Shown here: positions 54,601-64,000 of the stretch, one piece after another
Layout of the letters: the number at the start of each line of letters is the position of its first letter
Position numbering within the stretch: position 1 is the first letter of the stretch
From: Glossina fuscipes
Taxonomy: Eukaryota > Arthropoda > Insecta > Diptera > Glossinidae
Direction of reading: 5' to 3'
Assembly (NCBI RefSeq): GCF_014805625.2
Contig: NW_024003472.1
Coordinates: 155,009 to 219,008 of the forward strand
Length of the DNA: 64,000 nt
Notes under the pieces: model-generated
Told to the model about the DNA's origin: nothing
What the model saw: the letters and a program-made list of their open reading frames with translations, nothing else
The model's database searches: none
Program-made: the position numbers and the translations under genes

Positions 54601-55899
54601 TCGCTCCTTTTATCCATATTACTGACTTTACGTACCAAAATGTATATCCAAACCTATAAATTTCACTCCTGGTTATAAACGTGTGCTTAGAGTGTGTTTA
54701 GATAATCAACTTGTTTTCGGTAACGAATCCAACTTCTTTTATAATGATTCTTAAACTTGATTAAGTTTTTATTAAAGGGACAATTCTCAAATTCGGCATT
54801 TACAGCCACATAATACAAACCCTTCTAAGCTTTCAATTCCTTTTGAGTTTATCTGCACGGATTTTTCATTTAGTTATTTCTAATTAGTGATGTTTCATGG
54901 AATGTTAAGCTTCAGAGTGTTAACATACTAACTCCTCCACTTAATTGATTCATTCTACCAAGTCTTATACAAATATAGTTTGAATGATTCCGTTTTCTGG
55001 GGGATTTTAGCCAAGTTTTGGTCTAGTTATTGATTAAAAAATAGGAAGGTTCGAAGGGTTTATTGCGGAACTTTCAACAACAATTATTTTGCAAAAAATG
55101 ACTCTAAACATTGCTATATCAATTACCTCGCATTTGAACACAAATATTTTTAATAGCGAACTGCGTTATAGCACTAAATTGTTCTTCTTTAATTGTGCGT
55201 ATCCTAAGATTGTTATCAGCATTAAATTCAATAATTTAGCGATTTCATTTCTGTCAAAAACGACAACATAAATAGGAAAGCAATTTAGAGAATAGTTATT
55301 CTGGAACTTTGCTCCTTGAGTACAATATCTTTTATTCAATTTGCCTCTTATTTGTAGAGAACACGATATGGACATACGCTGTTCATGCGAATATAATTTT
55401 AGTTACAGGTTGTACGCACATTATGACAGACCTCTCAGCAGCCTTGTGCTTCCAAGCGCAAAAGCGGTTACCATTTTCGAACATTTGCGAATTTCGACAT
55501 TAGTCTGACTTGATTTCCAACATTATGCTGACTTGCTCCCAGTGAATGAAGTTATGAAATAACGTTCAGACAAAACTTTCTACGATCGCATGAATACATT
55601 TTATTTTCTAATGAATAGAGATTATTTTGTTGGAATAATTTATCCTTATTTAATATAGTATAATTACATACGTATATATTTCATACATTTTATCTTCACT
55701 TTTATTTGGTATAAGCGATTGTTAATCTTTTCCAAGAATAAATATCTCTGAGCACGAAGTATGACAACGTTTAAGATCAGTAAAGTACAGTTGGCTATCG
55801 AGTCCAGACAGTCTTCTGGCTTGCATTCCTCAAACCTAACTACCAAAACTTCACCGCACTGTTTTATTCATCCTCCACGACTCTTTTGAAACAGGCAGG
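54601..55899. other. Unassigned
   Basis: No recognised motif on either strand. Confidence 0.35.
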
Positions 55900-56210
55900 C
55901 TTCATAATTATTTATGTAACCACATGCCAAACTTTTCACATTTGCATGAGTTTAATAGTATATTCTCAATTTGACATAGATCCGCTAAGAATGTGCTTTT
56001 TGGACTTACGTATGCACGTTCTTTTTCCTCTTTTATTTGCTTACTTATATATATAGATATATAAACTTTTGTATTTGAGATTCTCCTCTTCTTCTTTAAT
56101 CATTAGTTATAAAGTTAAAATTTAAACCTTCAATTCTACAGTTATTTAGATCAGCCTACCCTATATTGTCGCTGACTTGTGTTTAGGTGAATAAATAAAT
56201 AAGTAAATCA
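55900..56210 (+). mobile_element. Diverged LINE 3' UTR with (AATA)n tail
   Basis: CATGCCAAACTTTTCACATT at 55,924-55,943 matches the family 3' UTR block in altered form. ATGTGCTTTTTGG, a T-rich stretch and GTGAATAAATAAATAAGTAA at 56,188-56,207 occur in the same order as in copy C. Confidence 0.55.
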
Positions 56211-57039
56211 GATTAAGCCACCATTAAGTTGTAAAATGTTTGGGTTTCTCTACCGGTATTATCTGGTGTTTATAAAAACGGAAATTCAAATAAGCTGCCA
56301 AGTTCATATATTGGAAAGAAGTTAATTTTTAAACGTACTTATTTTAACAAGAGTATAAAATGTGTATGTGAATTTAATTGGAAATTATGGCTACCTCAGA
56401 CATTTACAAATTGAGAAATATGTTTGTAATTTTTGTATTGATTAAATATGTCAATTGTTCAAAATGATGTACGAAAATGTTTTATTCGTAAAAAAGTCAA
56501 ACTAATACACCAGTAGAAAATTTGAGATTTAATTTAAATTTAAAAGTGGACTAAAATATGGATATATTTACTTTGTTGTGTTGAGTCTTCCTGATTGCAG
56601 AAGTAATAGTACTTATTAAAATATTATGAATTTAAATTGTACTTCAAACTAAAGGTCGTCAAATGGGTGCTTTTTCTATTTGTAATAATAACTAAGCGGT
56701 AAAAGATATTAATATGAACTTTCTTGATATTATATATTAATTCATACCATTTTTAATAAAAGTAATTTCATATAAATGACCATCTCTGGAATTTTGTAAA
56801 AACACATTTCTGCCCCACTCCTCTTCATATGAGCAGTTTAAAAAATAGTTTTAAACATACTATCGTGTTTGCCTTATGATAAATAAGCATATAACCTCAA
56901 AAAAGTGAAAAATATAAAATTTTGTTACTTGTAACTTTGTATGGGCATGGATTATTTCCATTTTTGGACGTAAAGAGATTGTTTCGTAAAGTAAATGTGG
57001 AAAATTTCAGCTTTTTAACTTTAATAATTTCCAAGTAAA
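56211..57039. other. Unassigned AT-rich region
   Basis: No recognised feature. Confidence 0.4.
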
Positions 57040-57413
57040 GAACAATAATCAAAAATTTTTGTTAAACAATACTGAATTGCGTTTAATTTATTCTCCATTG
57101 CGGCCTTCTGCTCTAACCAGTCTGTCGGATTTTCAATAACAAGCTGCGTGCAGAAATATCCAATGTTTCTACCAAAGCTTCTACGAAGCCGATACCTTCA
57201 TTTTTGCGACCAGGAGAGTGTCAACAACACACCGCACGGACGCACAGACGCACAGACACACAGACGGACAGATATGACTAAGTTAAGTCAGAATTTCGCA
57301 CTGATCAAGAATATATGCACTTTATAGGGTCTCTGAAGCTTCCTTTTGGATGTTACATACATTATAGAAAAAAAAGAAAATAAGTATACCGCCATCTTGC
57401 AGTGGTAGGTATA
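57040..57413 (-). mobile_element. DINE-1/INE-1-like element (Helentron group), partial
   Basis: The core TGATCAAGAATATATGCAC then TTTATAGGGTC (57,302-57,331) is the reverse complement of the most conserved DINE-1/INE-1 segment. It is preceded by the (ACAGACGG)-type repeat (57,237-57,272) and followed by a terminal hairpin with arms TATACC (57,385-57,390) and GGTATA (57,408-57,413). This order is that of the DINE-1 end. The outer limit near 57,040 is approximate. Non-autonomous; no protein encoded. Confidence 0.75.
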
Positions 57414-59370
57414 AAAATTGCTGTTCAAAATAATCGAAGGGGAAAAATGAAAAACTCAAAGAAGAAACTTCAAAGTGCAAAAAAACACCAGAAAAAATTT
57501 GAAGCGTTAAAAGGGCTGGAAGAGAATTAAAATAAATTTATGTTTTAGCGAATTGTGATTGTCAAAACTACATATTTCGACGTTAGAACCCTGCAATCAA
57601 AGTAAGGAATATTTACCAAGCATCCAAAAATTGTTTATCGGAATATATGGATGAAAACATAAATTAATTTAAAAAAGACAAAAACCAGGGAAAAATATCA
57701 ACAAAGAGAAAAATATCCATTGCTTAGGAAGATAATTCATGGCTCGAAGAAATATATATACATAGATATAAAAGTCTGCAATCATACGCAAGAATTGGAA
57801 CATTAGATGGGTTATAGACAGTTTTAACATAACCCTAGAAGTAGCCACAAATAACGCTTAAGTAGTATTTTAAAGTGAGTCCTAATTTCTTTGTATTTAC
57901 ATATATTAACGAGTTTGTAAAAACAAACCTAAATTACAGAGAGTGACAGATCAAACTTACGATTATTTATTCTTAATGACGACAAGATGGTGGAAACTCG
58001 TAATCAAAGTGAAGATGAAAATTTACACAAACATGGGTAAGTAGTTAGCAGACGAATGTGACGATTCTAATCGTTTGAGACGGAATATTCTAACAATTCA
58101 GCTTGTTTTACTGTTTTTTAATAATAACAAACTATACAAAGTATATGACGTCGCTATAGTTATTGCATATTGCATGTGATTCTATGAACATCATAATGCT
58201 ATGACTGCAGTGTTTAAGTGCTGAAGCGTAACATAATCTAGTTCTAATTTTCCAGAACATTTATATATTTTTACAAATGCTAATTCCAGTCATGCGTAAA
58301 TTTAAACGAGTAAAGAAAGGGAATATAAAAACCTGTTCGATATTTTCGACAACGGTTGCCGCCCGTAATCGTGATCCCAGGAGACACCCAAAGCTTCTAT
58401 ATATACATATATATATTGTCCCCATAGTGGGTACAAGTCATGATCGAAATAATTCACAGAGAGACAAATAAAAACTTGTGCAGCAACTTATATTCAAGGG
58501 ATTCCTCCGATTATGATTTCTTTTTTTACAAATTGTTTCCCATCAAACTAGTACAAAGTTGCAATGGATGAACGTTATATGAGAATCAGTTACTATTGAA
58601 AACAAAACACGTTTTTGTGAGAAATTCTTAGGGTAAGAAAAGCCTAAATTATTGTTCGTTTTGTCTTCAATTTTAAAAGAAAATTTTGAGGAACAAATAT
58701 AAAAGTTTAAATTTTAAAGGGTGAAATTAGTGATAGAAAGATGGTCAAGTGAGCGAAAGAGTTAAAAAATAATAGGGGGGTTGAACGAACATATTTTGCG
58801 TCTGTCATTTAGGTGTGATGTCTTGTGATAGTGATATATTTTCCGGACAGCTTTTGGAAAACCGTTTTATTTCTCTACTATTAAAAAACAAAAGATGTTT
58901 CGAATGTGTAAAATCCTTTATTCAAAAGTTGAAAAAGATCGAGTTTAATAAATGTTGTCGCTATAATTCATCTCAAATATAAAAAGTAAAATGAAATTAA
59001 AAGCAAATCAAATTACACAAGTAATCGAGAAATTGCAGATAATTTTTTCAGTATAACTCAATGATAAAATTAAAAATAAACCATAAGCTCATTGGAAACC
59101 CCCTAGATCGTCAAAGAATGTTTTTGGTTTTTTGATCTCGTGAGGCTTTTACTTTTCGAACTCGCACATGGGCTACTGTGCCTACTGACTAACGCTGGCC
59201 GGTGACTTGTTTGTTCGTACTGGGTTCAGAGAAGTAAAGCTTAACGCTAAAGAATAGTTTAAACAAAATAACTCTTGACATTATTTTATAGTATATGCGC
59301 TCTATCTTACCAAGCAATAAGCAGAAACTTATTCACATTACGGACGTACAAATTAGTGACCTGAAGTCTA
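57414..59370. other. About 2 kb without a recognised feature
   Basis: AT-rich, only short frames (such as 58,277-58,471). No motif. Confidence 0.4.
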
Positions 59371-59420
59371 CCTTACTCTCTGTATATAAAAGGATGTTGG
59401 ACCTTTTCATTATACTTTTT
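59371..59420 (+). promoter_or_regulatory. TATA-like promoter candidate
   Basis: GTATATAAAAGGATG at about 59,382-59,396, followed some 25-30 nt later by CATTATAC, an initiator-like sequence. The spacing resembles an insect Pol II core promoter, possibly of a decayed LTR. Nothing downstream is recognisable as a gene. Confidence 0.25.
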
Positions 59421-61129
59421 TTGTGCACTTGATGTACAGACAAACGTTAAAATAAAAAGAAAGTTAAGTGGTGTATAGTGCACATAGAAAAACTGTTTGC
59501 CAAAAAGTTAAAACAGAACAGAAAACGAGAAGCGATGAGAACAATAATATGCAAAATTAGTCTCTCTACAAACAATAAAAACCAGTTATTTATATTTTAT
59601 GTATACATGTTATATATATATATATACATATTAAATATTGTCTATTATATGTGGTACATATTTTATATGGTAAAAATTATAGGATTAAGTCACATTCTAA
59701 CTTATTTTGGAGTATATATGTTGTCTACGAAATTTAGTAAAAAACTTACATGTGAGCCTTCAGCCTACCTTAAAGAACTATAACGAAAGGTGTTAGATGA
59801 ACGGCGATACGTCGATACATCATCTGAATGTTTATACTTTGAAGCGTGCTTCCACAATTAACTTAAGTACCATTCAGCGATAAATATAAGCAAAGAAACA
59901 ATACACATTCATAATTAGGAGCTTTACTAAAATATTGCAATGTACTTTGATAAAATAGATGGCAAATCGTCGTCTTTGCTGCGGATTGTGCGACTAATGA
60001 AACTTTGATCTGTTGGTTGCTGTAAACTTGCAATTGCTTTTCGGTACAAAAGTGATTTTTTATCCTTAAAAGAAATCATGATAAAGTCGCAAAAATTAGT
60101 TTTTGTTTAATTTTTCCGAGAAAAAAATTGTCAACGCTTTTATTAAAATCCAGTTTATTCAATACTTCATTATCAATTAAAAACAATACAAATGTATTCA
60201 ACATTATTAACCGGTCGGACTTCTTAGATAATGTTTCAAGCTTGAAAAAAATTTCTGAACGAAAAAATGTTAAACAAATTTTAAGCACAGTTAATATAAT
60301 AAACTAGTTCTAATGCAAAAGAACAAAAACAAGTACTATTTAAAATAAATGTAAAAAAAAACGTTGAACATGTTGAAAAAAAATCAGAGGGCTTAAACTA
60401 CTATCTGCAAGTATTAGTGCAGGTTTAATTACGGATCATACCTTCAATTCGTAACATAAATATTTAGTCGGTCAATAAGTAGAGTATATAACAACATAGG
60501 ATGAAAAAAAAAGAAAAAGTTTAATGATAGAGCAAATCATCAAATGACGATATACCAAACTTAAACAAATTGGTCAAGTTAATATTTATTTGGAAACTAT
60601 AGAATATAAACCACTTGAAAATGGTAAACCCAGCATATGAAGAAAAAATTTAAAAAGGCACCACGTCTTTGGTAACCTCTTGCACTAGCAGAATTGTATT
60701 AATTGGAATACGAAGTTTCCCCAACTGCCGTATTCTCCTATTCGAAATCTTCAAAACCTTTTTGTTGGGGGTAAGAATTTCACGGCAAATTAAGAACTCA
60801 AATGGGACGCATTTAGAAGTGAACACTATTAATTTTGAGAACAGAAAAACGGAGATAATTTAATCACTTAAATCTACGTTACCTAAGATAAATACCGCAT
60901 AGACATTCGACAAGTATTTTTGTAAGGCCGCAGTGGAAAGACAACATCAGCGGATTTATTTCCTTAAATAGTGAATTGAAAGCTAATGAACAGCAAAAGG
61001 CTTCAGGGAAACAAGAAGCAAACTTTGATTTGAAATCTTTACATTGAAACAAGCACAAGAACGCAAGGCTCGCTGAAGGAGTCTCCTTTGTCTTAAAGTT
61101 CCATTGCGAATACAAAACACAGAAGGTGC
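59421..61129. other. Unassigned AT-rich region
   Basis: No recognised gene. The part after about 60,890 may be the ORF1 linker of LINE copy K, but it is too diverged to be sure. Confidence 0.35.
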
Positions 61130-61400
61130 TATTTATTTGTAGACTCGCTCCGGAAACTTCAACTTATAACATAAAGCGCTATCTGATATTAAGAACTCGT
61201 TCTCTTAACATAAGAGTTCCTTAAACCCAGCTGCTAATAACAAATGTAAAGAGCTCTTATTGTAATATTCGTTCTATATGCATGAAACTTTCAAATACTA
61301 AATTTTCTTGTGTTTTCTTTACAAAAGCTTGACTGAACTTCAGTCTTCAAAACCTTTTCCTAGTAAGTTTCATGTTTCCTGAAAAAATAGTCTTGATTTA
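61130..61400 (+). mobile_element. LINE copy K, ORF1/ORF2 junction fragment
   Basis: CRLAPETSTYNIKRYL (about 61,142-61,190) matches the RRM-like start of ORF1. A jump leads to the endonuclease start: SSYCNIRSICMKLSNTKFSC (about 61,255-61,315), where copies B and C have SLIYQNVRGLNSK...TEFSC, then FFTKA and LFLVSF. Most of the RRM-like region is deleted, and the heptamer is not present. Confidence 0.6.
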
Positions 61401-61422
61401 ATCGGGGCCACTTTATTTGTAT

Positions 61423-62012
61423 ATATATTTTATTTTATTTTATTTTACCCATCTACGCATGAAATTCAACTAAAGAAAATAACACTCGAATTGAGTGCAT
61501 CTTAATAGAAAATCTTATACTAATTGTTTAAAACTAGTATACAATAAAAACGAAGATAAAAAGAAGAAGCATAATAACAAAGTAAGTTTAAAAATAAATC
61601 AAAAAAGTAAAAATAATAATTCATGCATAAATAAATAAAAAGAGAGAAAAAAAAGGATGTGCACAGCTAGCACAGAAGCACACCCGCAACAAGAACAGAT
61701 TCAGGATGCAAGTGAACCTCTAAACCATTCCAAACATGCATAAGCTTGACAACGTACACGTTAACAACACAATATTATTTTAAATAAAAAATGAGATATT
61801 TAGAATCAAATATTAGTTTAAGTACGACATAGGTAAATCGCACGTATTATGCAAAGTTGCCTTAAAGATATTGAGAACAAGTCATAGACATCATTTAGGT
61901 TTCTGCAAACAACTGTGAGCATGTTAAACAGCTCATAATTGTATTTACATTGATTAAGTTTAATCAAGATAAAGTGCCTAGAGAAGCCGTTAGGGATATT
62001 AAAGCTTATCTC
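61423..62012 (-). mobile_element. LINE copy H, 3' end
   Basis: On the minus strand, the ORF2 end starts near 62,012 (FNIPNGFSRHF, LIKLNQCKYNYELFNMLTVV, CRNLNDVYDL). The 3' UTR block with GTCAAGCTTATGCATGTTTGG (about 61,727-61,747), a hairpin CACTC-AATTC-GAGTG (61,486-61,500) and an (AAAAT)n tail at 61,423-61,446 follow. A 5'-truncated insertion that kept its true 3' end. Confidence 0.8.
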
Positions 62013-62779
62013 TATTTGTATCGTGTTTATTTGGATTCTCGTTCCTTGTTCACATTCACTTTATTGTTGCCCGTGTAAAAAAGGATATAAAAAGTTGTTT
62101 TTGACCTAGTGACATATTCCTTCCAATTCGGACAATGAAATTTACATGAGTCAGATAGATTTTATCTGATAGGTTTCTGATGCCTCCAAACCTACCTACT
62201 GTAGACTATAGTACTTTCAATTATGCATCTTCTTTGGAATCTTAGTAAGGTTTGTAATTGCGTGGTGCCGAATGGGATCTTAATTCTGCGAACATATGTG
62301 AAATACCTGTCAATCACAGAACATTCTTCGTTCGGCTACAGTATCTTTGTCCACCGGCCCCAAGTGTACCCGCGCGTTGTATATCATTGAATTATTTTAA
62401 CTTCTTAAACCTTACTTTTAGCCGTTCAAAACATACTTTCAATAGAACTAATACGTTTCTCCACAAAAGGATATAACCGAAGTTTAAGTTATATCTCTCT
62501 ATTGATGACGTTCACATTCTCCTGTGTCCATTTATTGTATATTAGTATGGTATATTAGACGAAATTACTTTTGGAGTTCATATAGACAATGGTTCACAGA
62601 AAAACTAAAATATTGTATTCATAAATTGGTTCAGAACACGACTGTTTCAATTATTCCATTGCTAAACATGCACTTAGAAGCTGCAATCGTCTGATTTATG
62701 CCAGGTTTATCCCAATTAACTCTTATTTAATCTAAGATAGTCTTACATATTTCTAACATTAGCAAGGTCTTACGATATA
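62013..62779. other. Unassigned
   Basis: No recognised motif. A 72-codon frame (62,258-62,476) has no known family. Confidence 0.35.
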
Positions 62780-63610
62780 AACATTTCATACGTTTTTACA
62801 AAGTCTTTTCAACGCAACTTTAGTGCTGATAGCAAAGGCGTCAGTAGAACGCACAGTTATTTCAGAAAGAGATAGAGTTCAGGGCCACAGTTGCACATAA
62901 CATCCCGTAAATCGTGTGCCAATAAAGTATGTGTCGTTATAGTAAATATTTTAAACTTATCTCTGAAAATTGGTGTTCTTTCATGGCAAAAATACCTTCC
63001 TTATCCATATTCAAAAAATTCAAATATGGCAAAAAGACATCTAATAAGTAATTATAGAAACATCGCTAAATCGACTGCTCTACTGAAACTGTTCGAGTGT
63101 ATATCTAATTCACATATTGGTTTCTTCATTAAATCGTCTGTTTGTCAGTGTCAACAAGCGTTCCACCAAAGCATGTCAATTCTTACAAATCGTATACAAT
63201 TCGCAAATCATATTGCTAATCATTTTTTCTCCATGCCTCGTTTAACACCAAATTCATACCCAATTGAAATTTAAAGTAATTTTAATAGATAAGAGATTGT
63301 TAAGCCAACGTCTCCATAAGGGTGCTCTCATAGAGCTTTTCAAAAGCTTCCATTCCAACGAATTTTTAATTTCATTTAATTTTCTTTAAGGCAGCCACCA
63401 GAAACCAATTTAATTTATAGTAATATTAGAACTGATTACTACGCATAGCTCTACCTTTAGTAATCCCCTTCTGGGAAAAATTTATAAACCTTTTTTAAAT
63501 GAAATAAATTTGAATCCCCATATCTGTGTTTCAAAGAGCCTTTTTTTACAAAACTGCGTCAATATAAATGCAATTATGCGTTATTTAACTTAGAATCTTT
63601 TGACGATTCA
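62780..63610 (+). mobile_element. LINE copy J, RT fragment
   Basis: The open stretch 62,891-63,274 reads as RT: VVIVNILNLSLKIGVLSWQK, then PYSKN, LISNYRNIAKSTALLKLFEC (63,035-63,100) and CQQAFHQSMSILTNRIQF (63,148-63,205). A jump leads to a C-terminal trace, FFTKLRQYKCNYALFNLESF (63,546-63,600). The catalytic YADD is missing. Diverged member of the main family. Confidence 0.7.
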
Positions 63611-63875
63611 ATATACAATAAAATGTAATCTTTTTTAATGATCGAGTATTGCTGATGTCATACCTAAATTAAAACATTGAACTATATAATTCGGGATAGG
63701 ATCCGTCCTAATACTGTGATGTAATTACGAAAAGTTTCAAACTTAAGGCGACCAAGCTATAGGTTTTGTGTTTTACTTGTTTACGCGTAATTAATCCCGT
63801 GAAATATTGTTATACGTAAACTTATACCAAATTGCGTACTTCAACTGAAACTTTTTCTACTTGAATTCTAAATAT

Positions 63876-64000
63876 GTATAAAACAAGTAAGAAAATTATA
63901 TTCGGATGCGAATCTTTTATACCCATCATTGTTATTCTAAGCGAAATTAAAAAAACAATGAGAGAACTGGCTTTCCATACTTTATAATATTAGGTGGGCG
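63876..64000 (+). mobile_element. Start of a dispersed DINE-like repeat, cut by the window end
   Basis: AAAACAAGTAAGAAAATTAT followed by ATTCGGATGCGAATCTTTTATACCC (63,900-63,924) resembles the common fly repeat start of the type ACAAGT-AAGGCTAAGTTCGG...TTATACCC, linked to DINE-like elements. It continues past the window, so its nature is not settled. Confidence 0.5.

Noticed and set aside
1..64000. CRISPR arrays, bacterial operons or defence systems
   Set aside because: No spaced direct repeats, ribosome binding sites or bacterial gene organisation; content is eukaryotic transposons.

Overview
The window is eukaryotic, AT-rich, and almost entirely made of dead or dying transposable elements. 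I found no host gene, rRNA, tRNA or CRISPR array. The mix points to a higher fly (Brachycera; a tephritid or drosophilid relative is my guess): errantivirus-type (gypsy-group) retroelements with env, a DINE-1/INE-1-like element with its conserved core and terminal hairpin, several mariner-superfamily transposases, a Ty1/copia fragment, and a non-LTR retrotransposon (LINE) whose 3' end is an (AATA)n tail. The genus cannot be fixed from this sequence alone.

Layout. 1-2,460 (+): broken errantivirus pol (RT with YIDD, RNase H, integrase) joined by deletion to env. 3,370-4,620 (+): decayed ORF1 of a second LINE type with two damaged zinc knuckles. 5,525-9,064 (-): LINE copy A. 9,590-10,790 (-): LINE copy G. 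12,886-14,680 (+): LINE copy D, split by a tRNA-derived SINE and a 47-T tract. 14,803-15,253: solo LTR. 15,510-16,995 (+): LINE copy L. 18,950-20,480 (+): errantivirus gag-protease-RT fragment. 21,500-22,070 (-): env fragment. 22,903-26,660 (+): LINE copy B with both ORFs, broken. 28,108-28,262 (-): SINE. 28,746-29,462 and 30,460-31,020 (+): LINE copies E and F. 31,580-33,110 (+): copia remnant. 33,260-33,990 (+): mariner. 34,303-38,205 (+): LINE copy C, with an uninterrupted 931-codon ORF2. 38,245-40,110 (-): another env-like remnant, split by a SINE. 41,465-42,430: two further DDE transposase fragments. 42,960-47,955 (-): a Ty3/gypsy element with both LTRs. 48,980-50,800 (-): older LINE copy I, interrupted by a second solo LTR. 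52,850-54,600 (+): a LINE of a different type. 55,900-63,610: LINE pieces and a DINE-1-like element. 63,876-64,000: start of another dispersed repeat.

How the parts relate. One LINE family supplies at least a dozen pieces (A to L plus loose 3' UTRs). Its ORF1 has a PHD-like zinc-binding region and an RRM-like region; its ORF2 has an apurinic-type endonuclease and a reverse transcriptase. In copies A, B and C, ORF2 lies in the -1 frame relative to ORF1, and ORF1 ends on the heptamer A-AAA-AAC directly followed by UAA. That is a textbook -1 frameshift site and a candidate for ORF2 expression. Copy C keeps an open ORF2 but has lost the 5' part of ORF1. A and B share several disabling lesions, suggesting a defective lineage copied in trans or by duplication. 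Two solo LTRs with perfect ATAT target duplications belong to the same or a close LTR family as the 43-48 kb element. The nesting order (SINE into LINE D, SINE into an env remnant, solo LTR into LINE I) gives a relative history. The window looks like pericentromeric heterochromatin or a TE trap; a piRNA cluster is possible but unproven.
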